Below are positions 21,742-33,079 of a DNA stretch of 64,000 bases, piece by piece. A model generated the notes under the pieces. The model had not been told where the DNA came from, made no database searches, and saw only the letters and a program-made list of their open reading frames with translations. The position numbers and the translations under genes were made by a program. Each line of letters starts with the position of its first letter. Position 1 is the stretch's first letter. The stretch spans positions 23,375,187 to 23,439,186 of the forward strand of contig OX638368.1 in NCBI GenBank assembly GCA_951812925.1, given 5' to 3'. This stretch comes from Calliopum simillimum. Taxonomy: Eukaryota > Arthropoda > Insecta > Diptera > Lauxaniidae.

Positions 21742-21990
21742 GGACAGTGTTATGCAATAACGAGTCAACCCACTCGAAATTAGTTTTGAGATATTTACGT
21801 TTTTGTGTAGATGCCGTAGAACAAATCATATGAAAATGTCAAACAAATCTTGTTGTTTTTAACCTCTTACTAACAATATTTAGGTTCGGTTTTTTAAAAA
21901 TAGCTGCTTCTTCATATTTAGAATCGAACTGTATTCATAAGTCGAAAAAAAATTTTTTGAGGGTTGACTCGTTATTGCATAACAGTGTCC
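21742..21990. mobile_element. MITE with 30-bp TIRs, ATTT-flanked
   Basis: Ends GGACAGTGTTATGCAATAAC and, inverted, GGACACTGTTATGCAATAAC continue through GAGTCAACCC, about 30 bp with one mismatch. ATTT flanks each side (21738-21741 and 21991-21994). The 249-bp body has no coding capacity. The superfamily is not assigned. Confidence 0.88.
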
Positions 21991-21994
21991 ATTT

Positions 21995-24265
21995 AATCTT
22001 CAATCATTTAATGTTGCTAAAAATTGAGCCTCTTTTCTCTTTCAAAGGTATGAAGAACTTTAAAAGTTATAATTTTAGTTTGTGAAAAAACATAATCATG
22101 TTTCTAAGGACAAAGGTGCGTTTTCTTGCAATTATGAAAATTGGATCGAAAATGAAAAGAGACAATGAAATAAATTTAAAGAAATATTCAAAAAATTTTA
22201 ATTACCTTGGTATAGCTATCCGTAGAGCGTATATCATTTATAGTCCATGGCAACATGGCAGCAGAGTAGCGAGGATCCACCGAAGCGCTACCGCGATATG
22301 ACAACGAAACCAAGCGAGTCTTCATTTTGAGAAAAAGTTATGTTCGATTAAATTACTTAATTAAAGAACTATTCAAAATTACTGTTAGTAGTTTTATTTT
22401 TGGAATTTAGAAAATTATAATCAATAATTTACGGCAGGACGGCGCCTAAAAGGCGACTTTAAAACTTTTCAAATAGCACATGTCGCGCAGTGGAGCAGAA
22501 TAATATAACGCATGACTCAGCAAATAATGAGCCATAGGGACGAAGGACAAAAAAGCGTTTATAGTTTTTTTCTTTTTATTTTTGGCAAAAACTCCGTTAA
22601 AACTCCCGACGATGACGAGGGTCACTGACGGCAATTAAAAACTAAATTGTTGGCGGCGAAGGCGTTATCCGTTGTCGTTACTTTAATGTTTTTTAAGCGG
22701 GATGTCTGAAAACACGCCAAAATTAGATACAATTGATATAAACGGTATAATATGTCCAAGGAGGAGCAGCGAAAAGAAAATTTCGAGCCGACTAAACAAT
22801 ATCGATCGATTTGTTTTTTCTGCAGCAGCGGTATATGTAGTGAAAAATCTTTTCATTCACATTTCCATTTTTTCACTTAGTCTGCGTGTGCTTTTGTTGG
22901 ATACAAAAAGGATGATAACTACTTTTCACTTTTTTATGGATTTTTTCTTATATCCTCAAACATTTTTTTTTTTTTTCACTTTCTGCCACCCTTAGAATTT
23001 CTGGTCAATTTAAAGGAATTTCTAGCAAGTTTTTTGTATAATTATCTGCAAAATATCCTTTGGAATTCAGACACAAACTTTTTATTTCTATAAAAATCAA
23101 TAATTTAACTTAATTAATTTGTTTCTCATATTTGCACTATCCATTTAATTTTTTCTATTCCGTTCTACACACAGCAGCTCCAGCGTAGTGTCCAAAGAGA
23201 ACTGAAAACACAGGATTCGTTTTCGCAAAAATTTCCATATCCTTCTGCTGCATTCCTTGCTTCTATTTGCTCTGCTCCAGCTCTCCTTGTTGGTATTTTT
23301 ATGTTATGCTCCACTCATTTGTTTTTGGGGCGCATGTAAACAATTTTGCAATTTCTGTACTTTTTCACATATAAACAAATTGCTAATTTTTGTATTTCGT
23401 TGTTTGGCGCAGAATCGAATCTGTACTCTCCTTGGGTTTTTTTATGTTTGCTGGGAAATTTTGACGTTTCTTCTACTTAGGGCAGTTCAGACCTTCAGTT
23501 TAGTATTTGAAACTAATTGGCATCACTTATTTTCTCATAAGCAGAAAATGTATTTAGAATTCGGATATTTGGATAGATCTGAAGCAGTGTTTAGTGATTT
23601 TGTAAATAACACAGTGCAACCCAAAAAAATCTCCCTGGGGTCTCATATTATTTTTCTGATAGATTATGAAAAATATACAGACACGTATTTCACCGAATAT
23701 GCATTAAAGCATTATCTCTTCTGGACATAGTATGTCAGCGTTTCAGCGTTATCATCTTAATCAAAATCCTTTAGTAATCCGTGAAGAGCTAAGTTATTGA
23801 AATCACCTTTTGCGTTTTCTGAGGATTTTTCTCCATGGACTTTATGAAAGACGACGCCTTTTTGCCACTTTGGAGAAGGACTTAAATCTTTATTAAGCTG
23901 TATTGAAAACTGTTCAGATTTTTCCATAACTAAAAAGTTTTGTTACTTTTAATATTGTTGATCTTTTAATAGTGGTATTTTACATGTATTTTTCAATTGG
24001 AAACCATTTTCTTCCTATCAATGATAACGATAACTTTAATCTTTTGAATTGAAACTAAGACCCCGTAGCAAAAATTTTAATCTTTTCCAATTGAAACTGA
24101 AATTGGTAATTTTTTTATATCGATTCGTTCAACGTAAAAGTTGGTAACTCGTAAATCGCAGTTTTTAGTAATGAACATTTTTGTATTTTACCTTTATTTT
24201 ATGGAAACCTATATTAAATAAATTTAGGTTGTGACTCAAATTTCAACCAAAAAACATTTTGGCCA
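21995..24265. other. Low-repeat stretch; possible host exon not proven
   Basis: This stretch shows no terminal repeats and is locally less AT-rich (about 22440-22800 and 23160-23300), so it is one of the better places for host sequence. The longest open frame of the window outside transposons, 157 codons at 23257-23730 plus, is hydrophobic in its first half and matches no family I know. Another frame begins MSENTPKLDTIDINGI at 22702, with a GTATAT donor-like word after codon 44. Neither has splice, codon or homology support, so neither is called as a gene. Confidence 0.25.
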
Positions 24266-24470
24266 GAAAAAAAAACTTTTTTGTGGCAACACTAATCGTG
24301 TAACAATTTTCGTTGTTGTGTATCATTTTTCGTTGTTTCGTCTCATTTTTCGTTAGTTTCAACGAAAAGCGCTGTTTTTACGATTTTGGCCAAAAAAAAA
24401 AACTTTTTTGTGGCAACACTAATCGTGTAACAATTTTCGTTGTTTCGTCTAATTTTTCGTTAGTTTCAAC

Positions 24471-26849
24471 CATGATACAATTATAGAGGTAGCGTCAATT
24501 TGTCAAAATGAAGAAAACGTCAAAACGAATAGGTAGCAAGTTCTGTCAATAAAAGCAAAACAGAGACAAAAAACGATAGACAACTGTCAGAATCGTGATA
24601 AAATTTTATTAATTGTATCGGTGTTGTGTTAAATTGCTTATTTATTTCGTTCGGAAACAAAAAAGGCAAAAACTAATAAACTGTTTCCTACGTTGCAATT
24701 TTGTGAACAACAGTTGTCCACAGTTAAAGTGGAACTTACGGACGAACATTGTTCGTGTTGATCCATTGTCCAGAGTATAACAGAGTATAACAGTGGGCTT
24801 CAACAATACAAAACAGGTTAAGCTTATAAACAACATTCTAGCCTCTAAAACACAACAGAAATCAAATAGAGTTGTTTCACAATACATTTTGTATGAGGGA
24901 AACACTTTTTTCGTCCTATTTAATGTTCATGAGATATCGCGCTTTAATAATCAACATAATTTTTAGGCGGTTCAAAGTACAATTTTTGTATGAACTGAGC
25001 TAATTTCCAGTGAAACGGAAGATCGCTTAATTGAGATGATGTCAAAACGTGGAGGTGACTTATTTCACTCTATGTCACTTATTTCGGATGATATTCGTTA
25101 CTTTTTAACTCGAAAAATTCATAAAATACCCGAATGTCCAAAAGATTTTCTTGCATTTGTTACACCTAAACAATCGCCATATGGAAAACGCATAAATGGA
25201 TTGCTATTACGTTTCCTAATTTCTAATTAATCAGTGGATTGACGCTATGAGACATAAAGCTAGATTATCGATATATCATTATCCAATGACTGATTTTGGA
25301 ATGATGTTCAATTGGCCTTTTATGTTTTAATAATGGGACGTCTTTCATCTACATTGGTTTGCCTTGGAGAGACAATGACAAAATTTATTTATTCACAAAA
25401 ATTGATTAACTCATTCCTAAGATTTAAGAGATTTTAAGGCTTAGACACCTCTTTTTAAGAATAAAAAATCTTGCATAAACTTACCTTTCAGACTTGATGT
25501 GATTCCAGTACTTGTGCTAGGTATAATGATATTTCCTACTTTAAAAAAAGTGTTTTTTTTTTTTTCATCTACAAAGGCGAATAACCTCTTAAAAACAATA
25601 ATACAATAAAAACAATAACTGTTACATTTTATTGCAAATGTTTTATATTATTATTGCCTTATAATGTGAGAAAAACACTTGAGTTATCTGTATATAATCA
25701 AAAAATTTTGTATTAAATGCATAAATTTTGTATCAAAAACATAAGTGTGTGTGTAAGTAATAAAAATCTTTGGCCGATAGTTTTATGTTGAATTTAAAAT
25801 AATATCTCTTTGAACTTTTGGTGGCTCTTAAAAGAGCCGCTGCTTAAATCAAAATTTTTAATAGTTTTTTATTTACAAGCCGCTGTTTATTCTTTTGAAA
25901 CTTCAAACGTCGATTCAAATTTTTAATTCTAAAAGCTTATTGACCTCGTCGGCAATTTTCAATATGTTTTGCTTTTTTTTTTAATAAGATGTCTTGCAGA
26001 CCTGCAGAAGTGGAAAGTGGGCGATTTCATTGCCATTTGCATTAATGAAAATAATTTCAAGCTCCTTAATTTTCATTAAAAAATTTGGTGATGGTTTTTT
26101 TAAGCCACCTTTCGACAGCTGATCTACCCAAGTCCAAATTTGACGATACCTCATCTAATGGTAGCCTGCTACATATTCTAAGCCGTCTTCATGAAGGCTG
26201 TCAATTTGATCTATTTGGCATGGAAAACTCTTCCAGTTCAGCATTTTCTTGCATCAGGTCTTTTTCTTGTTGGTTTTCTTTTTCTTCTTCTTACATGGAA
26301 ATGTTCAACCAACTTACTTCGTCGGGATTAACATTTCCCGTGGTATTCATTATTACGTGCTATATAACGAAAAATAAACTCTAAATAAACTTTAATCGAA
26401 GAAGGGTGTGGCAATTTGATTATTACAAACCTAGCAATTTCCACTTGATTGAAACAAGCACGACAATCTCCAAATTTCTTATTGAATTTGTCCATAAACC
26501 CCTTTGAGGATTTGGTTTAAACTTGATTTACATCCTCATCTAACTCTATTCTACAGAATTGCAAAACATATAGTATACTAAATTCGTGTATCTTCAGAGA
26601 TACACGTTTTTGTTAATTTTCACAAAATTGAAAAAAGTGGAGATTGTCGCTTTGCTTCTATACCCCTCATATTTTTTGCTATTTCATATAATAGAAGAAT
26701 TTAAAAAACTTACCAAATACATGAATATTTTTTAGTTTTTGTTTTGCTTTGTTCATTGACAGAACTTGCTACTATACCAAAAATAAGAAGAACAAGAAAC
26801 GTGTCAGTTGCTGTGTTGCTGTTGTCGTTACCTTGTTAATTGTACCATG
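24471..26849. mobile_element. 2.4 kb element with CATG ends and 8-bp target duplication
   Basis: Inverted ends CATGATACAATTA and CATGGTACAATTA are flanked by an exact 8-bp duplication, GTTTCAAC (24463-24470 and 26850-26857). Diverged similarity between the arms extends about 110 bp and includes the exact word GTAGCAAGTTCTGTCAAT (24532-24549, inverted at 26754-26771). Unit 1 of the surrounding tandem repeat gives the empty site (TTTCAACGAAAAGCGCTG, about 24356). CATG ends with an 8-bp duplication fit the P-element superfamily better than hAT, but no THAP or P-type transposase is recognisable. One open frame (25036-25230 plus) is intact but unassigned. I infer a non-autonomous or decayed P-like element. 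Confidence 0.72.
25036..25230 (+). CDS. Unassigned open frame inside the CATG-ended element
   Basis: The frame contains MMSKRGGDLFHSMSLISDD and later HKIPECPKDFLAFVTPKQSP, with a balanced composition unlike random AT-rich frames. It reads open from a TGA just upstream of TELISSETEDRL. It may be a surviving piece of the element's protein or captured host sequence. No domain is recognised and no start context is convincing. Confidence 0.2.
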   Translation: MMSKRGGDLFHSMSLISDDIRYFLTRKIHKIPECPKDFLAFVTPKQSPYGKRINGLLLRFLISN

Positions 26850-26989
26850 GTTTCAACAAAAAACGCTGTTTTTACGGATTTCGTTCGCCAGAAAAAAAAA
26901 AAAAAAACTTTTTTGTGGCAACACTAATTTTCGTTGTTGTATATCATTTTTCGTTGTTTCGTCTCATTTTTCGTTAGTTTCAATTAATT

Positions 26990-27950
26990 GATTGTCCAAG
27001 GGGAAAATGAAGAAAAAAAACATTTTAACATAAAATCCATTCGATTTCCAAAAAAAATTTATAAATATTTGTAAATTTTTTTTTTCTGTCAAATAAAAAT
27101 TATTTGTCAGAAGTTGTTACAATGTCCAGTTAACGTTTAACTGAAACTTTAACTGTAAGTTTGAATAAAATTGTTTTCTCATACTCTCAAAAATTGTTAT
27201 ATTGATGGTCTTCAAGTTTTACAACAAATTTTCAACGAACTAAGCTATAAAAAAACAAACATCAAATCAAGAAAATTATACTAGAATCGAATGTTTTTAT
27301 TGCGATTTTTCAAACCATTTGAATGTGATTGAGATTTCTTACATTGGAATAGCGAAAAATGAAACTAATATCGATTAAAAAAAAAAAGTGATTTTTTTTC
27401 ATGTAACAACATTAGTTTGTATTTATAACCAAATAAAATATAAATGAATAACATTTTTTTAAGAATCTTTAAGTGTGTTACTTAATAACATTTAGTATTA
27501 TTAACCTAAAATTCGTATCTTTTCACCCTTTCACCCCTCCAATTTTCATTCTTTCAAAATGATAAACAAATAAACAAAGATAAGAAAAAACTCGGAAATT
27601 AATCAGTGAGAATTTATGTTTGAGAGAAGAAAGATAGAAGAAAGAAAAGGATAGAGAGAGAAAGGTAGATTTTTGCTCTAAAACAAAAAAACATAAAAGA
27701 AAGAAACAAACATACAATTTTAAGAAGAGAAGAAAGACAACATTTCAAATTTAACTCAATTACTCAAAATACCGAAGTTTAATCGGTTATAATTAATCGG
27801 TCTTTTGAAACTAACGAAAAATGTGACATGTAACGAAAAAATGTATTACATGTATTTGTATTGGTTGTTGGATTAGGTTGTGCAACAGGGTGTTTAAATA
27901 TTTGAATAAGAGTAAGTTACAAAGAGTTAAAATTAATAAAAATCTAAGAG
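26990..27950. other. AT-rich sequence with GA-rich tract
   Basis: A GAAAGA/GAGAGA-rich microsatellite lies at 27618-27700. Inverted words TTTTCGTTAGTTTCAATTAA (26966-26985) and TTGAAACTAACGAAAAATG (27804-27822) bracket the stretch, hinting at an inverted copy of the tandem repeat described at 24269. No gene is visible. Confidence 0.4.
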
Positions 27951-27954
27951 GTTT

Positions 27955-28291
27955 TAGTTTCCGTTCAATTATTACGTAAGCTAATTTTGGGGACGGGTGG
28001 AAGGGGGGGGGGAGGAGTCGATAATAATATTACGTGAGACAAAAAATACACTAGTTTGTAAATTTAAATTTAAGTTTAACCCTAAAAATTGATTTGAAGT
28101 GTTAAGGATTTTCTCAATTTCAATATGACCACTATTGCTTTAATAATAAAAATAATTTTATTCCTGAATTCTTTTTTTAAATTAAATAAAGCATTTGAAA
28201 AACTGGTTACTTTTTATCATAAGTTTTACTTATATGGGTTTGGAGGGGTCTAAAATCATTGAAAATCTGCTTACGTTATACTTGAACAGCC
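27955..28291. mobile_element. Probable diverged MITE related to 31806-32056
   Basis: The left side reads CCGTTCAATTATTACGTAAG and the right side, inverted, CTGTTCAAGTATAACGTAAG, resembling the CCGTTCATATATTACG ends of the TTA-flanked MITE at 31806. I could not find a clear target duplication. The interior is non-coding and includes a G-rich run at 28001-28015. Confidence 0.42.
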
Positions 28292-28829
28292 ACAGTGTAG
28301 CAAAATTCAAATTTTCTGTCCAAAAGTCCAAAAAAACTTTAATTTCGGAAAATTTAAGTAAAATATTTTGAGAAACAATTCCCCAAAACGTCATTCACCA
28401 AGCAAATAATAATTTTTTGACGTATACTTTACACTGTACAAACGTCAGAACATAGAAAAATGTTAAATATCGAAAATTGCGATGAAAGTTGTCCCAAATT
28501 CAAATCGTTGGACAATTTTTTTATAATTTTAAGAATTCTTTTGGCTGGAAGTCTTTAACTTTGTTCTTTTTTAAAAATGATGGTGTATCACTAAATCTTA
28601 TAAAAGAAAAAAATAACGGTAATAATGGCGCATTTCCAAGAAACCCAAAATTTCTATCAAATATGTTGAAAACTAGAGCGCCTACAAAAAACTCCCATTT
28701 AGCCCAGTGAGTTTTCAGCATGATTTAATAGCTTTAAGTATTGTTTATCTTCTACTCAATATGCAGCCTCCACTTTTGCCCATAACTTTAATTACACTTT
28801 AAAATACATTATCACTACGAGGGGCACTA

Positions 28830-30093
28830 CTTATATTTCGGGAACTGGCAACACTAATGCCAATAGCTAAAATCTGTGAACATCATAATAAAATTTGACA
28901 TTTTTAGCATAAACGTACTCACAACGTTTTGATGTACAAGTGCTATTTGTTTTGTTTCCAGTGAGTTAAGAAAATCAATTTGGCTAAAAAATGGAAATTT
29001 CAAGAAAAGGTTTTCGTTGGATTATAATATAATAATAATTAAATAATTATTTTTCGCAACTTTCGACATGGATTATCTCAACAAGAATGTGTCGATGAAC
29101 TCAGTTCTTTATATGGCGATAAAGCACCATCAAAAACCACAGTATATGGTTGGTATAGTGAGTTCAATTGTGGTCGTAGTTCGGTCACCGACAAATTCCG
29201 TGAAGGCCGTCCAAAATCGGTTGTTGTGCCACAAAACGTCGATGCAGTGCATGAACTGATAATAAAAGATCGTCATGTGGCATACTGTAAGATAGAAGCA
29301 TCCTTGCACATTAGTTCCACTCCAACACATTCGATTTTGCATGAACACTTAGTTGTAAAAAACGTTTGTTCTCGTTGGAAACCCCATAATTTATCAAACG
29401 CTCAAAAAAGGCTCGCATCGTTTGGTGTAAGGAAATGATTAAAAAATTCGACCGTGGTGCTTCAAAAGACGTGTATAAGATCGTGACAGATGACGAATCA
29501 TGGATATATTCGTATGACCGTATGGGTATTCCAAGACGAGCTAAATCCAATAAAAATTGTTTGTGGAAGAAGCACAGCTAAGCAAATGGTAGCCCGTTTC
29601 TTCGGCCGAATGGGTCATGAGGCCACTATTCCGCTTGAGCAACGTAAGACGGTCGATTCTGTGTGATACACGACCATTTGTTTGCCGGAAGTATTCGGAG
29701 AAATTCGTGAAACCAACCCCCGAAGACGAATCATTCTCCATCATGACAATGCGAGCTCTCACACTTCTCGTGAAGCAGGTAAATTTTTGAGCAGTCAAAA
29801 CATCGAATTGATGACTCATCCTCCGTACAGTCCTAATTTGGCACCCAATGACTTCTTCTTGTTCCCGAACATCAAAGGTAAACTGCGTGACTGTTTACGA
29901 GCGCCGAAGAAGCAGTTGAAGTGTTCAAAAACCATGTTTTTGAGGTGTCTCAAGAGGAATGGGAAAACTGCTATGACAAATGGCTTGAACGAATGCAAAA
30001 GTGTATTGATCATCAAGAGGAATATTTTGGAAAACAATAAAGCCATTTTCAATTAAAAATTTTTGTTATTGTTTGCTATTCCCGAAACATAAG
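28830..30093 (+). mobile_element. Full-length DD34D mariner element
   Basis: TIRs CTTATATTTCGGGAACTGGC and, inverted, CTTATGTTTCGGGAATAGCA are flanked by TA (28828-28829 and 30094-30095). The length of 1264 bp is the normal size for mariner. A transposase gene fills the body but is broken. A scrambled relative lies at 7225-7465. Confidence 0.93.
28991..30052 (+). pseudogene. Mariner (DD34D) transposase, broken
   Basis: From the probable start at 28991 the frame hits several stops in an AT-rich insertion (about 29020-29050). It then shows, across frames, the DNA-binding part (NFRHGLSQQECVDELSSLYG, EFNCGRSSVTDKFREGRPKS) and a segment to GVRK (29438). Next come KIVTDDESWIY with the first catalytic aspartate, a break after LWKKHS near 29580, and an open frame (29682-30056) with HHDNASSHTS and PPYSPNLAPNDFF, which keeps the second and third aspartates 34 residues apart. 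A last frameshift near 29890 moves the C-terminal helices (FKNHVFEVSQEEW) to another frame. The catalytic triad survives, but the gene is not translatable. Confidence 0.92.
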
Positions 30094-30146
30094 TAGTTAC
30101 GCACTATAAGAAAGAACTTTTTTTTTGTCGTTTGGAATCACTATAA

Positions 30147-30482
30147 CCATGTTCACGATCCGGTGCAAAAGGTCTTGCATCATAGCATTTGTAAATAGGT
30201 GTTGAAAAATTTTGCTATACAACAACAAAATATATAGGATTGAATTTACATTTGCATTTACATTTTCTATACTAAAAACTTATAGCATAAAAATATCATG
30301 TCATTTTTCAAATAAAAATTATTTCTTTATGCTCTCGTTCTCTTTGCTCATACGATTTTCTCAGAGAAATAAATTTTTTCGTAGCTTGCAATGTTTATAC
30401 TTTTAATATTGCTCACAGTCAAGTAGAAATTATTGCTATTTTGCTACTTTGCAAGTCTAAATGCTCCGGATCGTGAACACGG
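30147..30482. mobile_element. MITE with CCATGTTCACGATCCGG ends
   Basis: The left end CCATGTTCACGATCCGG and the right end, inverted, CCGTGTTCACGATCCGG pair well, with weaker pairing for another 18 bp. The 336-bp body is non-coding. The target duplication is unclear, so the superfamily is not assigned. Confidence 0.7.
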
Positions 30483-30484
30483 CT

Positions 30485-31800
30485 ATTATTTTTTGATAAA
30501 AATTGATTGCTGTACATGAGACCGCGCCTATTTTTGTGTAAAAATCATAAGTTATTTCTTTACTCGTATTTCACTAAATATTAACAATTTCTGATTAAAA
30601 AGGTAAGTGTTATGATCAAAATTTATTTTAGGTAATATGAGAGGTAAGTGTGTCCGTCAATGAATTTCGTCCAAATTCACACATATCGTTAAGGAATTTT
30701 AAGGAACTATACCAGCCTAGTTTGAAGATTCTAGCGTTATTATTTGCGACTTATGCCTAGAAAATTCGGATTTTGCCGCACTTCATTATTTCGCAATATG
30801 CCACCAAATACCTTCCGATAGTAGAAAGAATAGACCGGGGGGCATAACAACGTACTTGTGAAAAGGAGCTTTCGATCTATAGAAATCCAATCGTTCTCAT
30901 TAATTTTTCCATGCTTCTCTTAAGCTCCTAACTAATTTTCTCTTATCACGTGTTGTTTATTTTGTAGGAAATTTATGGCAATACGAACATTAATACGTAC
31001 GATTGTCACGCTGTCTATCTTAAAAGAAAACACACACACACATACTCGGTATCTTCCAGACAAGTGTCTCTTGTCTTCTTTTACGAGTACATAGTATCTG
31101 GCGATAGTGATTGTGCGCAAAATTGCGTGGACGTCATTGAGCCATGTAAGCATGTAAGCACCATACTCATCCACCGAATATGCGAATACGATGCGTACTC
31201 GACGACGATTGCAATTTCAATTTATGGCACAGCAACGCAACACAACACATTGCAATGTGCAATTCAAGGCAGCCCTCCTCCATTTAGGGATCGAATTGAT
31301 TTTATTAATAACGTCAACATCTTGCTTAAATGCCAGTTTAGAGACGACAATGACTACGACTACGCAATAATACTCAACTTTTTTGGAATAAATTTTGTTT
31401 ATTTTTTTTTTTTGGAGTTGCATACAAACTGCAAGAAAGTGAAACTTTCGCTTTTGTGGAAAATTAACAATGCGATACAATGGGTTAAAAAAGTTTTAAT
31501 TGAAATTTTTTATTAGATTACAATGATCACTGAATCTGGAGTTTTAGGTGGAGTTATTGTGGAATCTGGACAAAATCAGACAATCAGTAGAGCTCTCTGA
31601 AATTTCTGAATATCCGGATATCTTACATGGATGACCCGTAATGTATATGAAGGAAAAGACGCCGAGTGTAAAAGTTGAAAAAGATCGATGTGACCAATTT
31701 AGCTGAAATTTGGCAATATTGTAATACCGACATGTTTTAGCAATGTACCTAGTAATATGCTAACAAGCATTTTTCTTTCTAATCCAATCTTATTCTATAA
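30485..31800. other. Sequence without recognised gene; one 150-codon frame
   Basis: An open frame of 150 codons (31064-31516 plus) overlaps a locally less AT-rich stretch with a CA microsatellite at 31030-31044. Its protein resembles nothing I know and ends in low-complexity sequence, so I do not call it. No transposon ends were found. Confidence 0.3.
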
Positions 31801-31805
31801 GGTTA

Positions 31806-32056
31806 GGGGCCGTTCATATATTACGCAACGCAATTTTCGACCAATTTTGACGCCTCGTTCCCCGATCGTAACGCAACGTAATAAAACGTACAACCCCCTC
31901 CCCTCTTGTAATGTAACAAATCTTAATTTTGGTAATATGAAGTTGAACTTTTTGTCGCATAAAATTATAAAATCGACGTTACTTAACCACATGTAACACT
32001 TCGTAACGAATCGCTTCCCCCCTTCCCCTCGCACGTTACGTAATGTGAACGGCCCC
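31806..32056. mobile_element. PIF/Harbinger-type MITE
   Basis: Inverted ends GGGGCCGTTCATATATTACG and GGGGCCGTTCACATTACGTA are flanked by TTA on both sides (31803-31805 and 32057-32059). A TWA target with GGG ends is the signature of PIF/Harbinger elements. The 251-bp body, rich in CGTAACGCAACG words, is non-coding. Confidence 0.88.
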
Positions 32057-32059
32057 TTA

Positions 32060-32550
32060 AGGAGCCTATACTTGAACTCTTAAAGTATTCAAATATTCAG
32101 ATCATTACGTTTTGTACGTTTTAATCGTCTTAAGGATATTGAAGTTGGATAGTTTTTTGTGTAAACAATAAGGCGAAGCTTCTGCGAGGTGAACCCAAGG
32201 GGGTCTAAAATGTATCCCTGAGGAGCTATAGGGAAAAAACTGATTTTCTGAATTTTTTAATAAAATAAGTTTTCTTGAATCACCCTAACAGCTATACCTA
32301 AATAGGACCGTCAGGCGTATTTGACCATCTCTGTCTTTTTCATGTCCATACAATTTATATGAAGCAAATCGAAACAGAGACGGTTAAATTACGCTAACGC
32401 TCGACTAACGCTCGAATTTAGGTATGGCAGTAACGGCTTGGAGAAAACTTTTTTATAAAAACTTTTAGCTTATTGTATGAACTTTTTAAAAATGTATTTG
32501 GCTCATTTTTTTTTTTTTTTAAATTGTTTGTTATGGTTTGTAGAAGGTTT
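32060..32550. other. Sequence without recognisable gene
   Basis: An inverted word pair near 32310-32395 (GTCAGGCGTATTTGACCATC against GACGGTTAAATTACGCTAAC) is weak. Nothing else is supportable. Confidence 0.3.
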
Positions 32551-32554
32551 GTAA

Positions 32555-33040
32555 GGGGGTGAGATGCCACTGAGGGGAACGGGAATTGCACCCCCCACAC
32601 GAAAAAAATCCAAAAAAAAACTTTATCTCTACAGTTATACAAGCTATGATTATGAAAGTTGGTGAACTTATGCATAATGTATCTGCCATTTACCATGCAA
32701 ATCTTGGGGGATATTGGATGTAGGAGAATTGAATTCACTTTGCAAAACATACACAAAATGCTATATTTCTTCACATATCGCTGATATCGTTATTAAACTT
32801 GGTACATACATGGATATTCTATCTACGATTCACATTGAAAAACTTGGACGGTGGGGTGAGAAGGGGGAGTTGCACCCTTCATACAAAAAATATATAAAAT
32901 GTTATATCTCTGTGCCTATGGGAGCTATGATTATAAAAGTTGATACATGGATCTTAAAAAACCTTGGTGATTGGAAGAGAGGGGCGATGGAGATGGATGG
33001 GACTTCATACGTAAAGGGTATCGGGAATGGGCGAACGAAG
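32555..33040 (+). repeat. Three-unit degenerate tandem repeat (120-145 bp)
   Basis: Units start near 32557, 32703, 32843 and (partial) 32963. Each carries an AACTTGG or CTTGGGGG word, then a G-rich GGGGGAGTTGCACCC-like stretch, then AAAATGCTATATTTCT and AAAGTTGGTACATACATGG words. An open frame through it is a by-product. Confidence 0.65.
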
Positions 33041-33079
33041 TCGCAACCAGTCCAGCTAGTTTTTTATACAAAAATTTCT

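Larger units (their letters stand above)
24269..26985 (+). repeat. Local tandem repeat (about 120 bp) split by an insertion
   Basis: The unit contains ACTTTTTTGTGGCAACACTA, then several TTTTCGTTGTTTCGTCT words, TTCGTTAGTTTCAAC, and CGCTGTTTTTACG. Unit 1 lies at 24269-24391. Unit 2 starts at 24392, breaks at GTTTCAAC (24463-24470), and resumes at 26850. Unit 3 lies at 26889-26985. The break is exactly the 8-bp target site of the element at 24471-26849. Confidence 0.85.

Noticed and set aside
26085..26384. 99-codon plus-strand frame
   Set aside because: Serine and phenylalanine richness mirrors a purine-rich minus strand; neither strand gives a recognised product.
31064..31516. 150-codon frame as a host gene
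   Set aside because: No recognisable domain, no splice context, and a low-complexity end; a chance frame is likelier.
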